A stretch of 64,000 bases of DNA, from the NCBI RefSeq assembly GCF_902806685.2, contig NC_048536.1, positions 7,068,001 through 7,132,000 on the forward strand, written 5' to 3'. The notes below the pieces were generated by a model, which ran no database searches, was not told where the DNA came from, and worked only from the letters and a program-made list of their open reading frames with translations. Shown here in pieces: positions 34,320-45,490 of the stretch. Both the position numbers and the translations under genes were made by a program. Each line of letters opens with the position of its first letter. The first letter of the stretch is position 1. The DNA is from Maniola hyperantus (Eukaryota > Arthropoda > Insecta > Lepidoptera > Nymphalidae).

Positions 34320-34504
34320 GATAGAATATGTCCACTGCTGGACATAGGGCTCTCGGACTTCCACACGCCACGGTCTTGCGTCGCCGCCTGAAACCAGCAG
34401 CGGCTCCCTGCGACTCGTTTGATGTCGTCTGTCCACCTAGTGGGGGTCTTCCAACTCTGCGCTTTCCGGTGCGAGGTCGCTATTCTAGCACCTTGCGACC
34501 CCAA
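34320..34504 (-). pseudogene. LINE reverse-transcriptase C-terminal remnant
   Basis: The minus-strand frame reads TRWTDDIKRVAGSR, a C-terminal motif of RTE/R1-like lepidopteran non-LTR polyproteins. The usual ending (a YVQQWT-type motif) is frameshifted, but the nucleotide landmark for 'cctatgtccagcagtggac' is present in reverse near 34326. Inactive fragment. Confidence 0.65.
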
Positions 34505-34576
34505 CGTCTATCGGTTTTTCGAACTAAGTATGTTAAGTTAGTAGTAAGTTAAAGCAGACAGTATTACATGAGTTCC

Positions 34577-34783
34577 CTTAATATAAATGTGAAAGTGTGT
34601 TTGTTTGTTGGTTTGTCCTTCAATCACGTCGCAACGGTGCAACGGATTGACGTGATTTTTTGCATGGGTATAGATAAAGACTTAGAGTGACGTAGACTAC
34701 TTTTACCCCGGAAAATCAAAGAATTCCCACGGGATTTTTAAAAAACCAAATTCCACGCGGACGAAGTCGCGGGCATCAGCTAG
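34577..34783 (+). mobile_element. Helitron-like element, family B
   Basis: A clean copy of the AATCACGTCGCAACGGTGC subtype. It ends GACGAAGTCGCGGGCATCAG plus CTAG, before a host T. The CGC/GAC-GTC/GCG stem precedes the terminal CTAG by 8-9 nt. Confidence 0.8.
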
Positions 34784-37046
34784 TAATACATATTTTTATT
34801 GTTTCATTGGACTATCGATATAAACCATTCTTATTTTCTCATCTCTATTTAATGGCAGTGAGGCTATACTTAACAAAGAATACTTGAATTAACTTAGGCT
34901 TCAGTGTAATTAGCTTTATAATGTTTTAATGAGTTTACCGATCTTTGCACGTAAACTGGTACGGTACAAAATAACGATTATGTAGAGCAGTTTGATTATT
35001 TTATGTTCGTGGATAGTACTGAATGCGGATGATGAATAGGTATTGATAGCCTTTTAACAGTTTTGAATTTATTGATAGCGAATTTGTGTTTTATACTTGA
35101 TGCTACTCCACGTTAAAAATTTCATCGGAAATTATGAACGTGAAGCGGTATCAGACGACCGTCAAACACACTTTCGCATTTAGTTTTATAATAAGTTTTA
35201 GTATGGATACAAGCCAGTAACAAACTTGATTCCTTAACTTTCATTTACTATAATTAATATACCTTACCTATTATTTTAATTCAACGAAAGGATGAATTGG
35301 TAAGGAAGCTCTAACAAGTAACAAGGAAATTAAATAAAGTACAACATAATTTCCGAGCCCCTCTAATAACACGCGATCATAATAAGTAGGTCAAGCAACC
35401 CTTTAGTATGGTATGTGAGGAGTGTGGAGTGAGCAATCATCGCCTCCCTCCTAATTGAAGTCCAATGTCGCAGCCGCCCACGGTGATTGATACAACCCGG
35501 CGCGCGCCGCTCTGCCGACTACCAGCTCTAATAATTACTATTGTGTGGACTTGCACCGGCAAATTCTCTAAACGGTTGTGTACTTTCAGCTCCGGACTAC
35601 ACGGCTCCGGTTCAGTACCATCTCGGTTTCCGGAAACAACTAGTAGTCCCATTAAAAAGTTTGCTTGTAGACTAACTTGACATACGGCGTGTGGCGGACA
35701 AACGATTTGAGATCTAAGTGGAAGCTTAGTCCTGATTCAATAATAAAATCCATTTGTCTTTGGATCTTCTTGTTGCCCTTTCATGCCAGAATATAAAGTA
35801 CCGATCAGTAGAGTTGTGCAACCCCGAGGCATTGTAAATACCTAATTGTTGATTAGGCGTTTGCTTGGAGTGACAGGGCTGCCATTTGTTTTGCTTTGGC
35901 AAGCTTTGCTAAGACTGACATTGGTTCACGAATTATTTATTAATCGCTCCATGTACGCTAACACCTGCGAAAACCTTGTCGCAGAAAGCCAGACATAAAA
36001 GCAGTAGTGGAGCAGGCGTCTAATTAGTTGCGCCATCGCCATCAATATCCATTAGCGGCGCCACACGCGACGCTGGCCGGCCGCGTCGCCGCCCGCCGCC
36101 GCGCCGACTGGCCGCCGCCGCCGCCTGGTGCTTGACGATTACCCGCACTCTATCTGATGTGCGATAGGGTTTTGCACTTCCGTTGCCGGCTATAGCGCTT
36201 TAGCTACACAAAAATCGATCCCATTATCGTAAAACTACTTCGAATAGGAATTGAATGGAATCTCTGTACCTACAGACTTTTACTCGAATTGGTGCAAACG
36301 CCATACAAAGTAGAGCTTAAAGCTCTACTTAGGTTTGTGCTCTATTAGAAACAAAGATTAACAATTCAACATCAGTCATCAGTTTTGAAATTAAATCAAG
36401 CACTTCGTCTTATCAGAAACTGCATTTACACATCATGAATAGGAACGGTCAATTGATCCACACAAAGGGTTATGCTTTTATTAAAGTTTAAATATTGTAA
36501 GCGTGCAACAGGGTGATCCGATTTAATTTGAAACTTCTTCACCTTTCGGTCCTAAAGGGTTGCCCGTTGCCCTAATCTTTGAACTATGACTTGACCGTTA
36601 ATACGCATATATAATTTAGTCTTCGATTATTTATACAGCAGAATGGTCTGCCGGGTTAGGAATAAATTAGTTTCGTGTTGGGGAACAAAGCCGGTCTTAG
36701 ATTCGTGTAACGGTTATAAGTTCTTTGTATAAGGTAACTAACTGATCTATTTTAAAAAACAGTTCAGTCCATTACTCTAATAGCTTTCGCATTTCTTTTT
36801 ATTATTATTTTTGTTGTTAATCCAAAGCCTGTATTGATATTCCGTTGCTTTGAATGAAAGGTATAATCCAATAGGTACGGCTAAATGTTTTAATTAAAAA
36901 GTAAATTGTTCATCTATTTTTATTGATATACCACAACGATTGGCAAATGGGATTAAATTATTCAGAGATTTCTATTTAAAACATACAAGTAGACTTCACA
37001 ATAGAAATGCAAAATCGAACTATGTAGGTATATCCATCATAGTAAT
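34784..37046. other. Unique DNA including GC-rich islands; no gene recognised
   Basis: 35460-35650 is GC-richer with overlapping open frames on both strands, which suggests composition rather than coding. 36020-36130 is described separately. The rest is AT-rich. Confidence 0.35.
36020..36135. promoter_or_regulatory. GC-rich island with homeodomain-like sites
   Basis: GTCTAATTAGTTGCGCCATC and CATCAATATCCATTAGCGGC contain TAATTA, ATCAAT and ATTA cores. They are followed by a long GCC/CGC-rich run (36060-36125). No open frame looks coding. This texture is typical of developmental enhancers or CpG-rich promoters, but that is inference. Confidence 0.35.
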
Positions 37047-37343
37047 ATATTATTATAAATGCGAACGTGTGTGTTTGTCTGTCTGCTAGCTTTTCACGGC
37101 CCAGCCCGTTAACCGATTTTGAGGTACAAAGATAGCTTTGCGTCCTTGGGATAGAAATAGGCTACTTTTTCTCTCGGAAAATCAAAAAGTTCTCACATGA
37201 TTTTAAATGCCTTAATCCGCGTGGACGAAGTCGCGGACGTTATCTATTTTAGCACAAGTCTTGCTAGCATCCCTTATCAAAAAGTTCCCGTGTAATTTTT
37301 AAAAAACATCAATCCACGCGGACGAAGTCGCGGGCATCAAATA
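37047..37343 (+). mobile_element. Helitron-like element, family B, with doubled 3' part
   Basis: ATTATAAATGCGAACGTGTG starts a copy that reaches GTCGCGGACGTTATCTA (~37250). A second 3' half follows (CTTGCTAGCATCCCTTATCA to GTCGCGGGCATCAAATAG). Confidence 0.75.
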
Positions 37344-38111
37344 GTATTTGTTATATTGTCTTAACGTTTACTTTAGGAAATTACATAATGAACGTTGTCC
37401 CCTGTTTACAAAAACTTGGCACCCTTGGCACCGGTCACCCTGGCCTTTGAACCCCTGTGCCTCGCATATGCCCCTGCTTGTGCCTAATTTGCATAGCCAA
37501 GATATCGTATGCACTTTGTATGCACTCCCGTACCACTTTATAATTCATACACATGTATCATCATACATGGTGATCTCACGCCAGATTTGGGGAAATGTGA
37601 GAAACTGTAACGGTATTTTAACGTCTGTTTGCATAATATAATCACTGTGATAGCGTCGTCCGTATGATAACTTTAACTAGTTCGTAACAATTCTGTGATC
37701 TGTCTTAAGTTTACTTAGGTAAATCTGCCTTAGTTATTCATCATAATATCCTGTTTTGACTGTCAATTTATTTTAAAACAGCTTAATTTAAATTCCCTTG
37801 TGAATTAGGTAAATTTTCTCAAATTTTGCGAACTACAAAGGAAGAGGTTCCAATATGTGAACCGATTCCTTTAAAATAAATTGGAAGTCAGTGGGGACTG
37901 CCGACAAAATTTAAAATTTAGAACTATGAAATAATGTTAACCATGAAATACTAAATAGTGTTTATGTAGTACCTATCAAAAATTTAAATTTCACAATTTG
38001 GACGTAAATTAAAACTACTTATTAACATTGGGGGGTAAGGGGTGCACTAACATCTCAACACCCCAAATGTCAACCTCACCTGCACGCGGTGCCCCCTGCA
38101 AATCAGCGAAC
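37344..38111. other. Unique AT-rich DNA, no gene recognised
   Basis: No coding or repeat signal that I can support. An open frame at 37348-37641 has no recognisable domain. Confidence 0.35.
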
Positions 38112-38170
38112 GAGGATATGACGAAGCCAATAATTGGGAATTGAATTGAATTGAATTGAGGATATGACGA
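38112..38170 (+). mobile_element. Minimal retro-insertion with 13-bp target duplication
   Basis: GAGGATATGACGA at 38112-38124 and 38158-38170 flanks only 33 bp, of which the last ~20 are GAATT repeats. This looks like a LINE insertion so truncated that little but its microsatellite tail was copied. Confidence 0.6.
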
Positions 38171-38198
38171 CCGAAGAATGGCGGGATAACCATTCCAA

Positions 38199-38506
38199 AT
38201 GGCTTGGCTTTAAATAACACAGACCAGAGATGGGCAGCAGCGTCACTGGTGCGAAATGGCCTACAGCCCTGCGCTGACCAACCCGCCTGCCCAGCGTGGT
38301 CAGTATGGGCATTACTTCTAATGAGCAGCGCCAACAGACAAAGGCCCCCAGTTCCCGGCAGCCCTGCTATTCCCGATTACGGTAAGGTGGTGGGGAGCGG
38401 GTGGATGAGGAAGGCTGAGGACCGTGTTTGGTGGCGTGCTCTTGGAAAGGCCTATGTCCAGCAGTGGACGCAAACAGGCTGATGGATTGGATTAGATTGG
38501 ATTAAC
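38199..38506 (+). pseudogene. LINE polyprotein C-terminus and 3' tail
   Basis: Codons just before the stop at 38483 read WWRALGKAYVQQWTQTG, the characteristic ending of RTE-like lepidopteran LINE polyproteins. The following GATTGGATTA repeats form a simple-repeat tail. Upstream (38199-38380) is repeat-derived but not in a continuous recognisable frame. 5'-truncated and inactive. Confidence 0.7.
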
Positions 38507-38643
38507 ATTATGTTTTTACATCTATCGGCACTCCGAGCACTATTACCATTGCATAGCATGTCAGTGACGCGATCTTGAAGTTTTTTCCCCTCCAAGAATC
38601 GCCTCACGCGTCTAAAGAAATTTTCACTTCAAAAATGTGCTTC

Positions 38644-38680
38644 TTTGAGAACCTCCTCTTTTTTTGAACTTGGTTAAAAA
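38644..38680 (+). repeat. Tail fragment of repeat family F
   Basis: TTTGAGAACCTCCTCTTTTT followed by TTGAACTTGGTTAAAAA, a mutated version of the family F end. Confidence 0.5.
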
Positions 38681-39283
38681 TATAAGGAAACTACATTTAA
38701 AGCCACATGTCGGGCAACCGGAACCGTCAGCTCGATTCAAAAACCCGGTATACATTTACACTGTTTTGTGAGGTATTGTTTCAAATCAGCCTTTGTAATG
38801 TGCTTGCAGGAGGACGCTTCTTGGCGTTTTTTTTTTGCCCCTTTCTTCCAGGACGGGCTGTAAAAAGTTTTAAATTAAAATCGGTCACGACTCCCAAATA
38901 ACAAGGTTTATAGGATTAAATTAAAAAAAATCGAATAGTTAATCTATTGAGGCTTGGTAATCAGAGCAAGAGAGTCAGTTGCGAGAAGATTCAACTAGAT
39001 AGATAGTGTCTTGAGTCTTGACGTTATACATTCAAACATCGCGTCGATACGTATCAATTGTTACAAAAATGATTCATTGTCAGCACGTGCATAACTCTGG
39101 AGCAATATGGTGGGGCACGGCTGGCCGCGCGCTTCAGCCCTGCCGCGACCTTGGCCAGTATAATCAAATTAGACGAGTGACGTCACCGCACTACCATGTA
39201 CGCTAATTAGCACGATCGTCTGAAGTGTGAACGCCCAGCATTATACCGCACCTTCAAAAAAGTTAACTAATACAACAATTTGG

Positions 39284-39410
39284 ATTTTTATTTTTATTTA
39301 TTTATTTATTTACACTTTATTGCACACAACACAAAGTAAACATTGAAAAAACACAATACAGGATCTTAATCTAATAGCTGTAGCATGCAAAAGCTGCCTT
39401 ATCGCGGCGG
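39284..39410 (-). repeat. LINE 3' tail, minus strand
   Basis: TTTATTTATTTATTTACACT marks an (AAAT)n tail on the minus strand, followed by ATTGCACACAACACAAAG, resembling non-LTR 3' untranslated sequence. Confidence 0.45.
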
Positions 39411-39417
39411 ATTTTTC

Positions 39418-39580
39418 TTCATAGCTAAGGTGTGCAATGCCCTTCCGGCATCCATGTTTCCTGCCACGTGTAACCCAACTTTAAGGCAAGAGTGAATAGG
39501 CATCTTCTAGGCACACGCTCTCCAACCTAAACCTCATTAATTTTTAATTAGCATGATAGTCGCCAAGTGCAAACGCAAAT
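39418..39580 (+). pseudogene. LINE reverse-transcriptase C-terminal remnant
   Basis: Reading IAKVCNALPASMFPATCN resembles the VWNALPASVFP-type ending of insect non-LTR polyproteins. Stops follow (after LRQE, and again after IGIF). Related scraps are at 29.8 and 32.6 kb. Confidence 0.65.
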
Positions 39581-39706
39581 AATTACGCACTTAACAAAAC
39601 ACAATCAAATAGCTATCCTTGAAAAAATTGTTTGCATTTCGTAAATATCAAAACCTATGAATTACGTAAATTTCACTGACCCAGTGACTCCACTCCACTC
39701 CACTCC

Positions 39707-39754
39707 AGAACACGTCTGCCCCAGCGGCCATTGGTTCTGCGGCAGACGTGTTCT
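39707..39754. repeat. Perfect 14-bp hairpin with 20-nt loop
   Basis: AGAACACGTCTGCC (39707-39720) and GGCAGACGTGTTCT (39741-39754) are exact reverse complements. A CCACT repeat run lies just before. Probably part of a repeat; function unknown. Confidence 0.65.
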
Positions 39755-39963
39755 ATAACAATACATTTGAAAAATATTTAAATCCATTTCTTATAAATAA
39801 TTATATTAAGTATAGAGCACTGTTATTGCTTATGACGGTGTTCCTCAGATTGTCTTTCAGGCCTTACCTTATAAATGCACTTCTCACCGTTTCCATTACT
39901 CAACTTCAAAGCTTGTAATGTTAGGCATCTCGTACGTTAGTACTATTATATATTCTGTGATCT

Positions 39964-40026
39964 CGGTAGGAAGGCCGTAGCAGTGGTAGATTCATGTGAC
40001 GATTCAAAATTATTTGGTAAAATAAC
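39964..40026 (+). repeat. LINE 3' tail scrap
   Basis: GGAAGGCCGTAGCAGTGGTAG and ATGTGACGATTCAAAATTAT match the 3' end seen with LINE tails at 42.73 kb. Confidence 0.4.
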
Positions 40027-40336
40027 CTTTCAATTTCTTGTATAAGTTGGTAGGTATGTAAGATGTATAAAACGTAAATTGTATGGGCATTAAAATTGTC
40101 GAATATTTAAGTAGCGCGGTCATCTTCGTAGAGGCGCGTGGGTTGCGTTCACGCAAATGGTAACTTCCTTTGATGTTACGTCACTTTGTTATGAGTATGA
40201 TTCAGGAGTTCTGCCTCATTAGCCATAACTCCGTAGACGTACTTAACATTAATCTCGATTGGTATCTAACTATCTAACCTTGGCTGTGAATATACATATT
40301 ATAAAGTTATTACCACAAGCTTCATGGAAAGAATAG

Positions 40337-40769
40337 GGTTTTAGGGTTCCGTACCCAAACGGTAAAAACAGAGCCCTATTAATGTCACTCTGCTGTCTGT
40401 CTGTCCGCCAGTCACAGGTCTCTAGCTCGTAGGCGAAATGAGTTACAAATCTGAAATTTTGGTATTAGGTGTAGTACGTTGACCTAAACTCAATTAAATT
40501 ATTTTTCCCATACATGAAAAAGTGGCTGTGACATACGGACGGACAGACAGACATGACGAATCTATAAGGGTTCCTTTTTTTGCCATTTGGCTACGGAACC
40601 CTAAAAAGGATCAGGAACTAGTTAGGAATATGAAATTTTGGTACATATATTATGTAGGTACCTAGTTTATACTGTATTTAAACAACAAATACTGAAAACA
40701 ACGATTTGTAAAATAGTTTGGTAAGCTGTTACCAAAACAAACGAACGACTCGCACTTGGCCGGTTTTTA
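40337..40769 (+). repeat. GGTTCCGTA-family repeat with an inverted copy inside
   Basis: The outer copy starts TTTTAGGGTTCCGTACCCAA and ends GACTCGCACTTGGCCGGTTT. Inside it, ~40508-40607 is an opposite-strand 5' part of the same family (ACGGACGGACAGACAGACAT to GGCTACGGAACCCTAAAAA). Confidence 0.65.
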
Positions 40770-42730
40770 TTAGAACTTTATTGTCCGGTCTATACTCGCA
40801 TGTGAATCGCGGCGCGAAAGCTCGTGAAGGGCGCGAAACACGTGCGTGGATTGTTGTTCCGCGCTGCGATTTGCGCGCAAATGAAAAATGCATAAAAATA
40901 TAATATAATAAAATATGTAACCTTACCTGTGTCAACGTTTAAAATTATCATCTCTACGTTTTAAACGAGCCGTATTTATGTGGTTTTTAATAAAGAAACT
41001 TGGTGGCTGAATACAGTTCGTGAGCATTTCAAAATGCTGATTACGCTTGCAACATGAACAGAAATCCGAGCTCAGAACAATATTACGATTACATCATTCA
41101 TAAAGTAAGTGCATTAATGTAGGCAACGGAGGCGCCATCTTTGTGTATCTTAGTTGAGGCCTGTTCCTGATGTGAAAAGCAGTTTTCCGAGGATTAAATA
41201 ATAGAATGCCAGTCGGAAGCCAACATAACAATTAATGTTTACATGTTTCACGGATATTACTAAAAATGTCAGTTCTTTTGCTCCGTTCCCTTATTTTGAA
41301 GAATATTTCATGTGTTTTATTAACACAACTTGGCAAACTGGTATTTTAGGCGTCTTGTCTTGAATGTATGGAATGAATACGACGATACGCCTGTTTTATG
41401 ATGAGAAGAATAGGTTTAGTAAAATAAAAGTTATTTGATACGGTGCAAATTTCTCACGCAATTCCGACAATATGATACCTACTATAAGTGAGTGTTCCCA
41501 CACGGCTAATGAAAGTTAGCAAAGCCAACACGAGACCGCGCTTATTTAGAGACGACGATGTCGAGCAGATGACGCCCAAACAAATCTCAATATCTGGCAT
41601 ATGGTATGAATATTTGGAGCGAGAGAGCGCAGCAAACGTTTCTCTGCACAGTTATAAGACATCGAAAATAGATAGTGCGAATGGGGTTACACGCACCTGT
41701 TATTTAGCTTTCGGGCCGAGGGGTGTGGGGGGCGATGGGTTGTAGCGAATTCATTAATAATGGCCCACAATGAGACGCTCTTATTTACGACCTGCGGCGA
41801 CTTGGCCTAACCGCATGCACGCGAAGCGAAGCTATGCGCCGAGTCATCAGTTACGAAGTTGTTTGATTTAAACTAGCCTTTGTTTCTGAAAAGGCTAACC
41901 ATGGTTCTAAAGACAATTTTTGAATTAATGTGATCAGATTGATCAGAACAATTTTAAGAAGAGAAATTCATTTCTGATCCTCTGATCACCCATCTGTTTT
42001 TGCGCGCATTCTAAACCGGTGCGTGGTAGAGTCATAGACGTTGCGGGGCTGAGGGCCACAAATTGTCCTATATAAAATAAATAAATTTAAATTCTGATTA
42101 TATTAATTCACCTTAAATGATCATGCGATTTTTAGTTTAGTTGCTCACTTGTAAGGTACCTATATAAGATGTAGCGTTCAATTTATTGTAGAGGGAAGTT
42201 CAATACACTTTTAAGTAAATCAAGTCTTTTATCACGGCACTAGTCGTGCACACAGAAAACGATAAAAAGTAACCGTGACTAAATTCGTTTCCAGACATTT
42301 AGTACAAAAAGTTATAGTTGATAATCAATTTGAAATGAGGTACAATTTGAATAAGGTAGTTTATTAGAGGTTTCAAGGTTGTTTAAATCAGCGTTGAATA
42401 CAATTGACAATACTTAATATTATAATAAAATCATTATTCATCAAATTCATCCATTTGTACTCTAATATTTTTTTTATAACATGAAAATGTCTAAGTGATA
42501 AGTGATAACACGACAGCGATATAACAAAGATTGGTTATTATTGTTCGTGTTGATTTTATTACAAAATTTCGCTATAATTTAAAAGTATGCTAAAGATTCT
42601 TTAATGATAAAAGAATGTGAATTTAGCTCACAACTCGCTCCAGCAATGCAAAGATTGTAATTAATAATTACTCTTACCTACGTGGCATAATTTTTAAAAA
42701 TTATTAACTGCAGAGTTTTTTGCTGGTTTT
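40770..42730. other. Unique DNA, no gene recognised
   Basis: 40800-40890 is GC-rich with ATTTGCGCGCAAAT, a 14-bp palindrome. 41490-41745 holds an 85-codon open frame without recognisable features. Otherwise AT-rich. Confidence 0.35.
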
Positions 42731-42798
42731 CTCTGTAGGAAGGGCATTCCGAACCAGTGCTAGATGCATTTGACGATTAAAGTGTACTTGTAGAAGTA
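42731..42798 (+). repeat. LINE 3' tail scrap, interrupted by a Helitron-like element
   Basis: GGAAGGGCATTCCGAACCAG, CATTTGACGATTAAAGTGTA and CTTGTAGAAGTA lead directly into the family B element. Confidence 0.45.
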
Positions 42799-43019
42799 TC
42801 ACTACCCATGTTATAAATGCGAAAGTGTTTGTTTGTTGTTTTGTTGGTTTGTCCTTTAATCACGCCGCAACGGAGCAACCGATCAGCGTGAATTTTTGCA
42901 TGGTTATAATTAAAGACCTGAAAGTGACATAAGCTACTTTTTATCCAGGAAAATCAAAGAGTTCTCACGGGATTTTTAACAAAAAAATCCACACATACTA
43001 AGTCGTGGGCATCAGCTAG
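42799..43019 (+). mobile_element. Helitron-like element, family B, both ends intact
   Basis: Starts TCACTACCCATGTTATAAAT after a host A and ends GTCGTGGGCATCAGCTAG before a host T. The start TCACTACCCAT is also seen at 18.84 kb and probably defines the true 5' end of this subtype. Confidence 0.8.
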
Positions 43020-43790
43020 TATTTAAATAAAAATCTTTCTATTTCTATGACACATTTAGCGAAACTGATCTTCCATCTAACTTAGGTACAGCAAACAACA
43101 AAATTTCGAAAAGTTTCACCCAAGTCCCAAACCCTCGGGGTTACTGTAATATCAATTTGCGCTTGACCGACGCCATGAGGAAAAGACGTGCGTGTCATAT
43201 TCTTGATTCGATTCTTTTGAATCACGAACCATTATCCTAAGAGGATGATCGGTGTTTTATTTGTGAAAACACACCAAACCTTTTGTGTCTAGAATGGTTT
43301 TATTATGACTCACTATTTTTTGTTAGTCTAAATTGCGCTCGTGTTTTTCTATTATTAAATGTTAACATCCTTGAAACGGGAGGCTCTTTATGTTGCTATC
43401 GCTAAATGGATCGACGGCCTTAGCACCAAACTTTGATCCTCAGTTTATCCTATTGGCTGACACTTTTCTGCTAAAAACCTACCTAGCCAAGTTTAAGCAC
43501 GAAAGATACATATTGTACATATTAGGCGGGGCGTGTAAGTGCGGCGCGGCGATTTGCGGTGCGTTTTAAAATCCGTAAATTTGAATTTAAATCATGTAAA
43601 CTCCGGTGCGGAACTAATTCCGCAGTGCGGGCGCTTCTATGTAGTTCACAGATTTAACGGGAAAAAAGTACCTACGGAAACTTACCTCTTGTACCTACCT
43701 ACTACCTTCTTTATCTTACCTTAATTTATATTCTGATTCCGATTTTTAAGAATTTTATGAATTTTTAAGAATTTTTATTCAAATATAAGT
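43020..43790. other. Unique DNA, no gene recognised
   Basis: A locally GC-rich patch lies at 43525-43560 (GGCGGGGCGTGTAAGTGCGG, which contains a donor-like GTAAGT). No coding evidence. Confidence 0.3.
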
Positions 43791-43890
43791 TATAGCCCTT
43801 GATTGCGATCTCACTTAGACTACATCGTCACTTACCTTTAAGTGACGATGTAGTCTAAGATGGAAGCTTCCAGCGGGCTAACCTGGATTA
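43791..43890 (-). mobile_element. SINE tail fragment carrying a perfect 21-bp palindrome
   Basis: Minus-strand reading resembles the 3' part of a common lepidopteran tRNA-derived SINE (GCCCGCT...CCATCTTAGA...ACTTAC). Inside it, 43814-43834 and 43839-43859 are exact 21-bp reverse complements separated by CCTT. Confidence 0.6.
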
Positions 43891-43924
43891 TGTGTATCCA
43901 GTGACACTCGCGCCATAAAGGCGA

Positions 43925-44045
43925 ATCTAATGACGTATCATTTATCAAAATCAGTTGAGCTCTTGAGGAGTTACGAGCGGACATAGGAACGGACATACAT
44001 ACAGGTCAAAATAACCCACCTTTTGGGCTTCGCTGCAGTCAGGTA
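43925..44045 (+). repeat. LINE 3'-end-like repeat
   Basis: AAAATCAGTTGAGCTCTTGA, GGACATACATACAGGTCAAA and TTTTGGGCTTCGCTGCAGTC resemble the 3' end of a lepidopteran non-LTR element. Confidence 0.4.
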
Positions 44046-45490
44046 TTTAAAGGTACCTTTAATTTAGCCTACGATTACAATGCGATCGCAATGCAATACA
44101 TAGTCCCAACTCCCAAATTCGTAGATGCTAAGGAGGTCACGCAGATTAAACAGTTAAAGATGGACACACACATAGCTTATATAAGATTAAGACAGAAATG
44201 GATCTAATAAGTATGGTCACACTAAATTCGTGCATAGTAAGATTGTCGGACTAGAAGGCGAGATGAGGTAAGCGACCTTAAAAAGCACTTAGCACACAGT
44301 GCGCTCGGTACCGCTTGCTGCGTTTCTTATTACTTTGATAATAATTCCTATAATAACATCAGTTTCTGTACAACACTCTATAGAGTGCTACTCGAAGAAC
44401 ATAACACTATCCATACTTAAATAAAGAGTGTGTTAGTGTTTGTGTTACCTTTTCATAATGAAATCATGATGAAAAGCACAAATAGGTATAGCTTGTATTA
44501 GAAACAGAATATTTTGTCTCCCGTTAAATTGAATTTTACTCTCTGTATCGTAATCTTCATTACTGAGGGTGGTAACCTATTGCAGCAATTAAATCGTGAA
44601 TCGTGTATTCTTGGTATTATAATGACGAGATTTAAAAACCCTAAATAAAAACGTACCTACTTACGAAGTCACGGGCAAAATCAAGTAAAGATATTATCGA
44701 GTATTTATTGAAGAGTTTATAGATTTTTTAGCTTAGCAGGCATGATCATCGTCAAAGTTCAGTGATGTGTATTGTATGATGTGTTCGACACATTAGTTTA
44801 TAACTACTGAACGAGCAGATTTTGTAACGAGATCGTTTAAAGTAATTATTTATTTTTGCTTGGCTTACTCTCGCAATCTTACATAGATAAAACTAATACA
44901 TAACTTAATGAGCTATTATTATTTTACTTCAGCAATTAAAAATTTAATTATGTTTTACATTAGCATTTATATCCATTTTATACCTAATTAGCTTATTCAA
45001 TACAATAATCGCAACTTACTATGAAAGCGCAGTTGGGGCTGATTTAGATTGTTGTATAACAACGGCAAATATCGGCAGATGTCAAATAAAAGTCTTTCAT
45101 TTCCGTTCCTTCGCCATATTCCGGGACAAACCTAAATACACGTAGGTCACTCATAGTAGAGCGAAACCACACTTTTCCAAGGTTGTAAATAAACCAGTCA
45201 TTGGATTACACGAGAAAACTTTGTTTTGGCAATGTTTGCGTCTGACTACGATCTTAGATGGACGCACTCCGCACACTGACCTTGACATATGACAGTTTTT
45301 TACACTCATGCTTTGATGGCAGCATGCAGTGTGCAGAAAATGGCAGTGGCTAAATGGCAGTAGGCAGCTTTTCCGGATTTCTAGTTTTTAAACCATCAAT
45401 TAACAAAGGCTTCTTCAGCAACTGAGCGGTTGATTTTGAGCTGTCTTCGCTTATGCTTCTAGGCTAAGACTCAGGCGTCCAAATGGAAAC
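44046..45490. other. Unique AT-rich DNA, no gene recognised
   Basis: 44627-44690 holds a family B 3'-end scrap (TTACGAAGTCACGGGC). Nothing else recognised. Confidence 0.35.
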
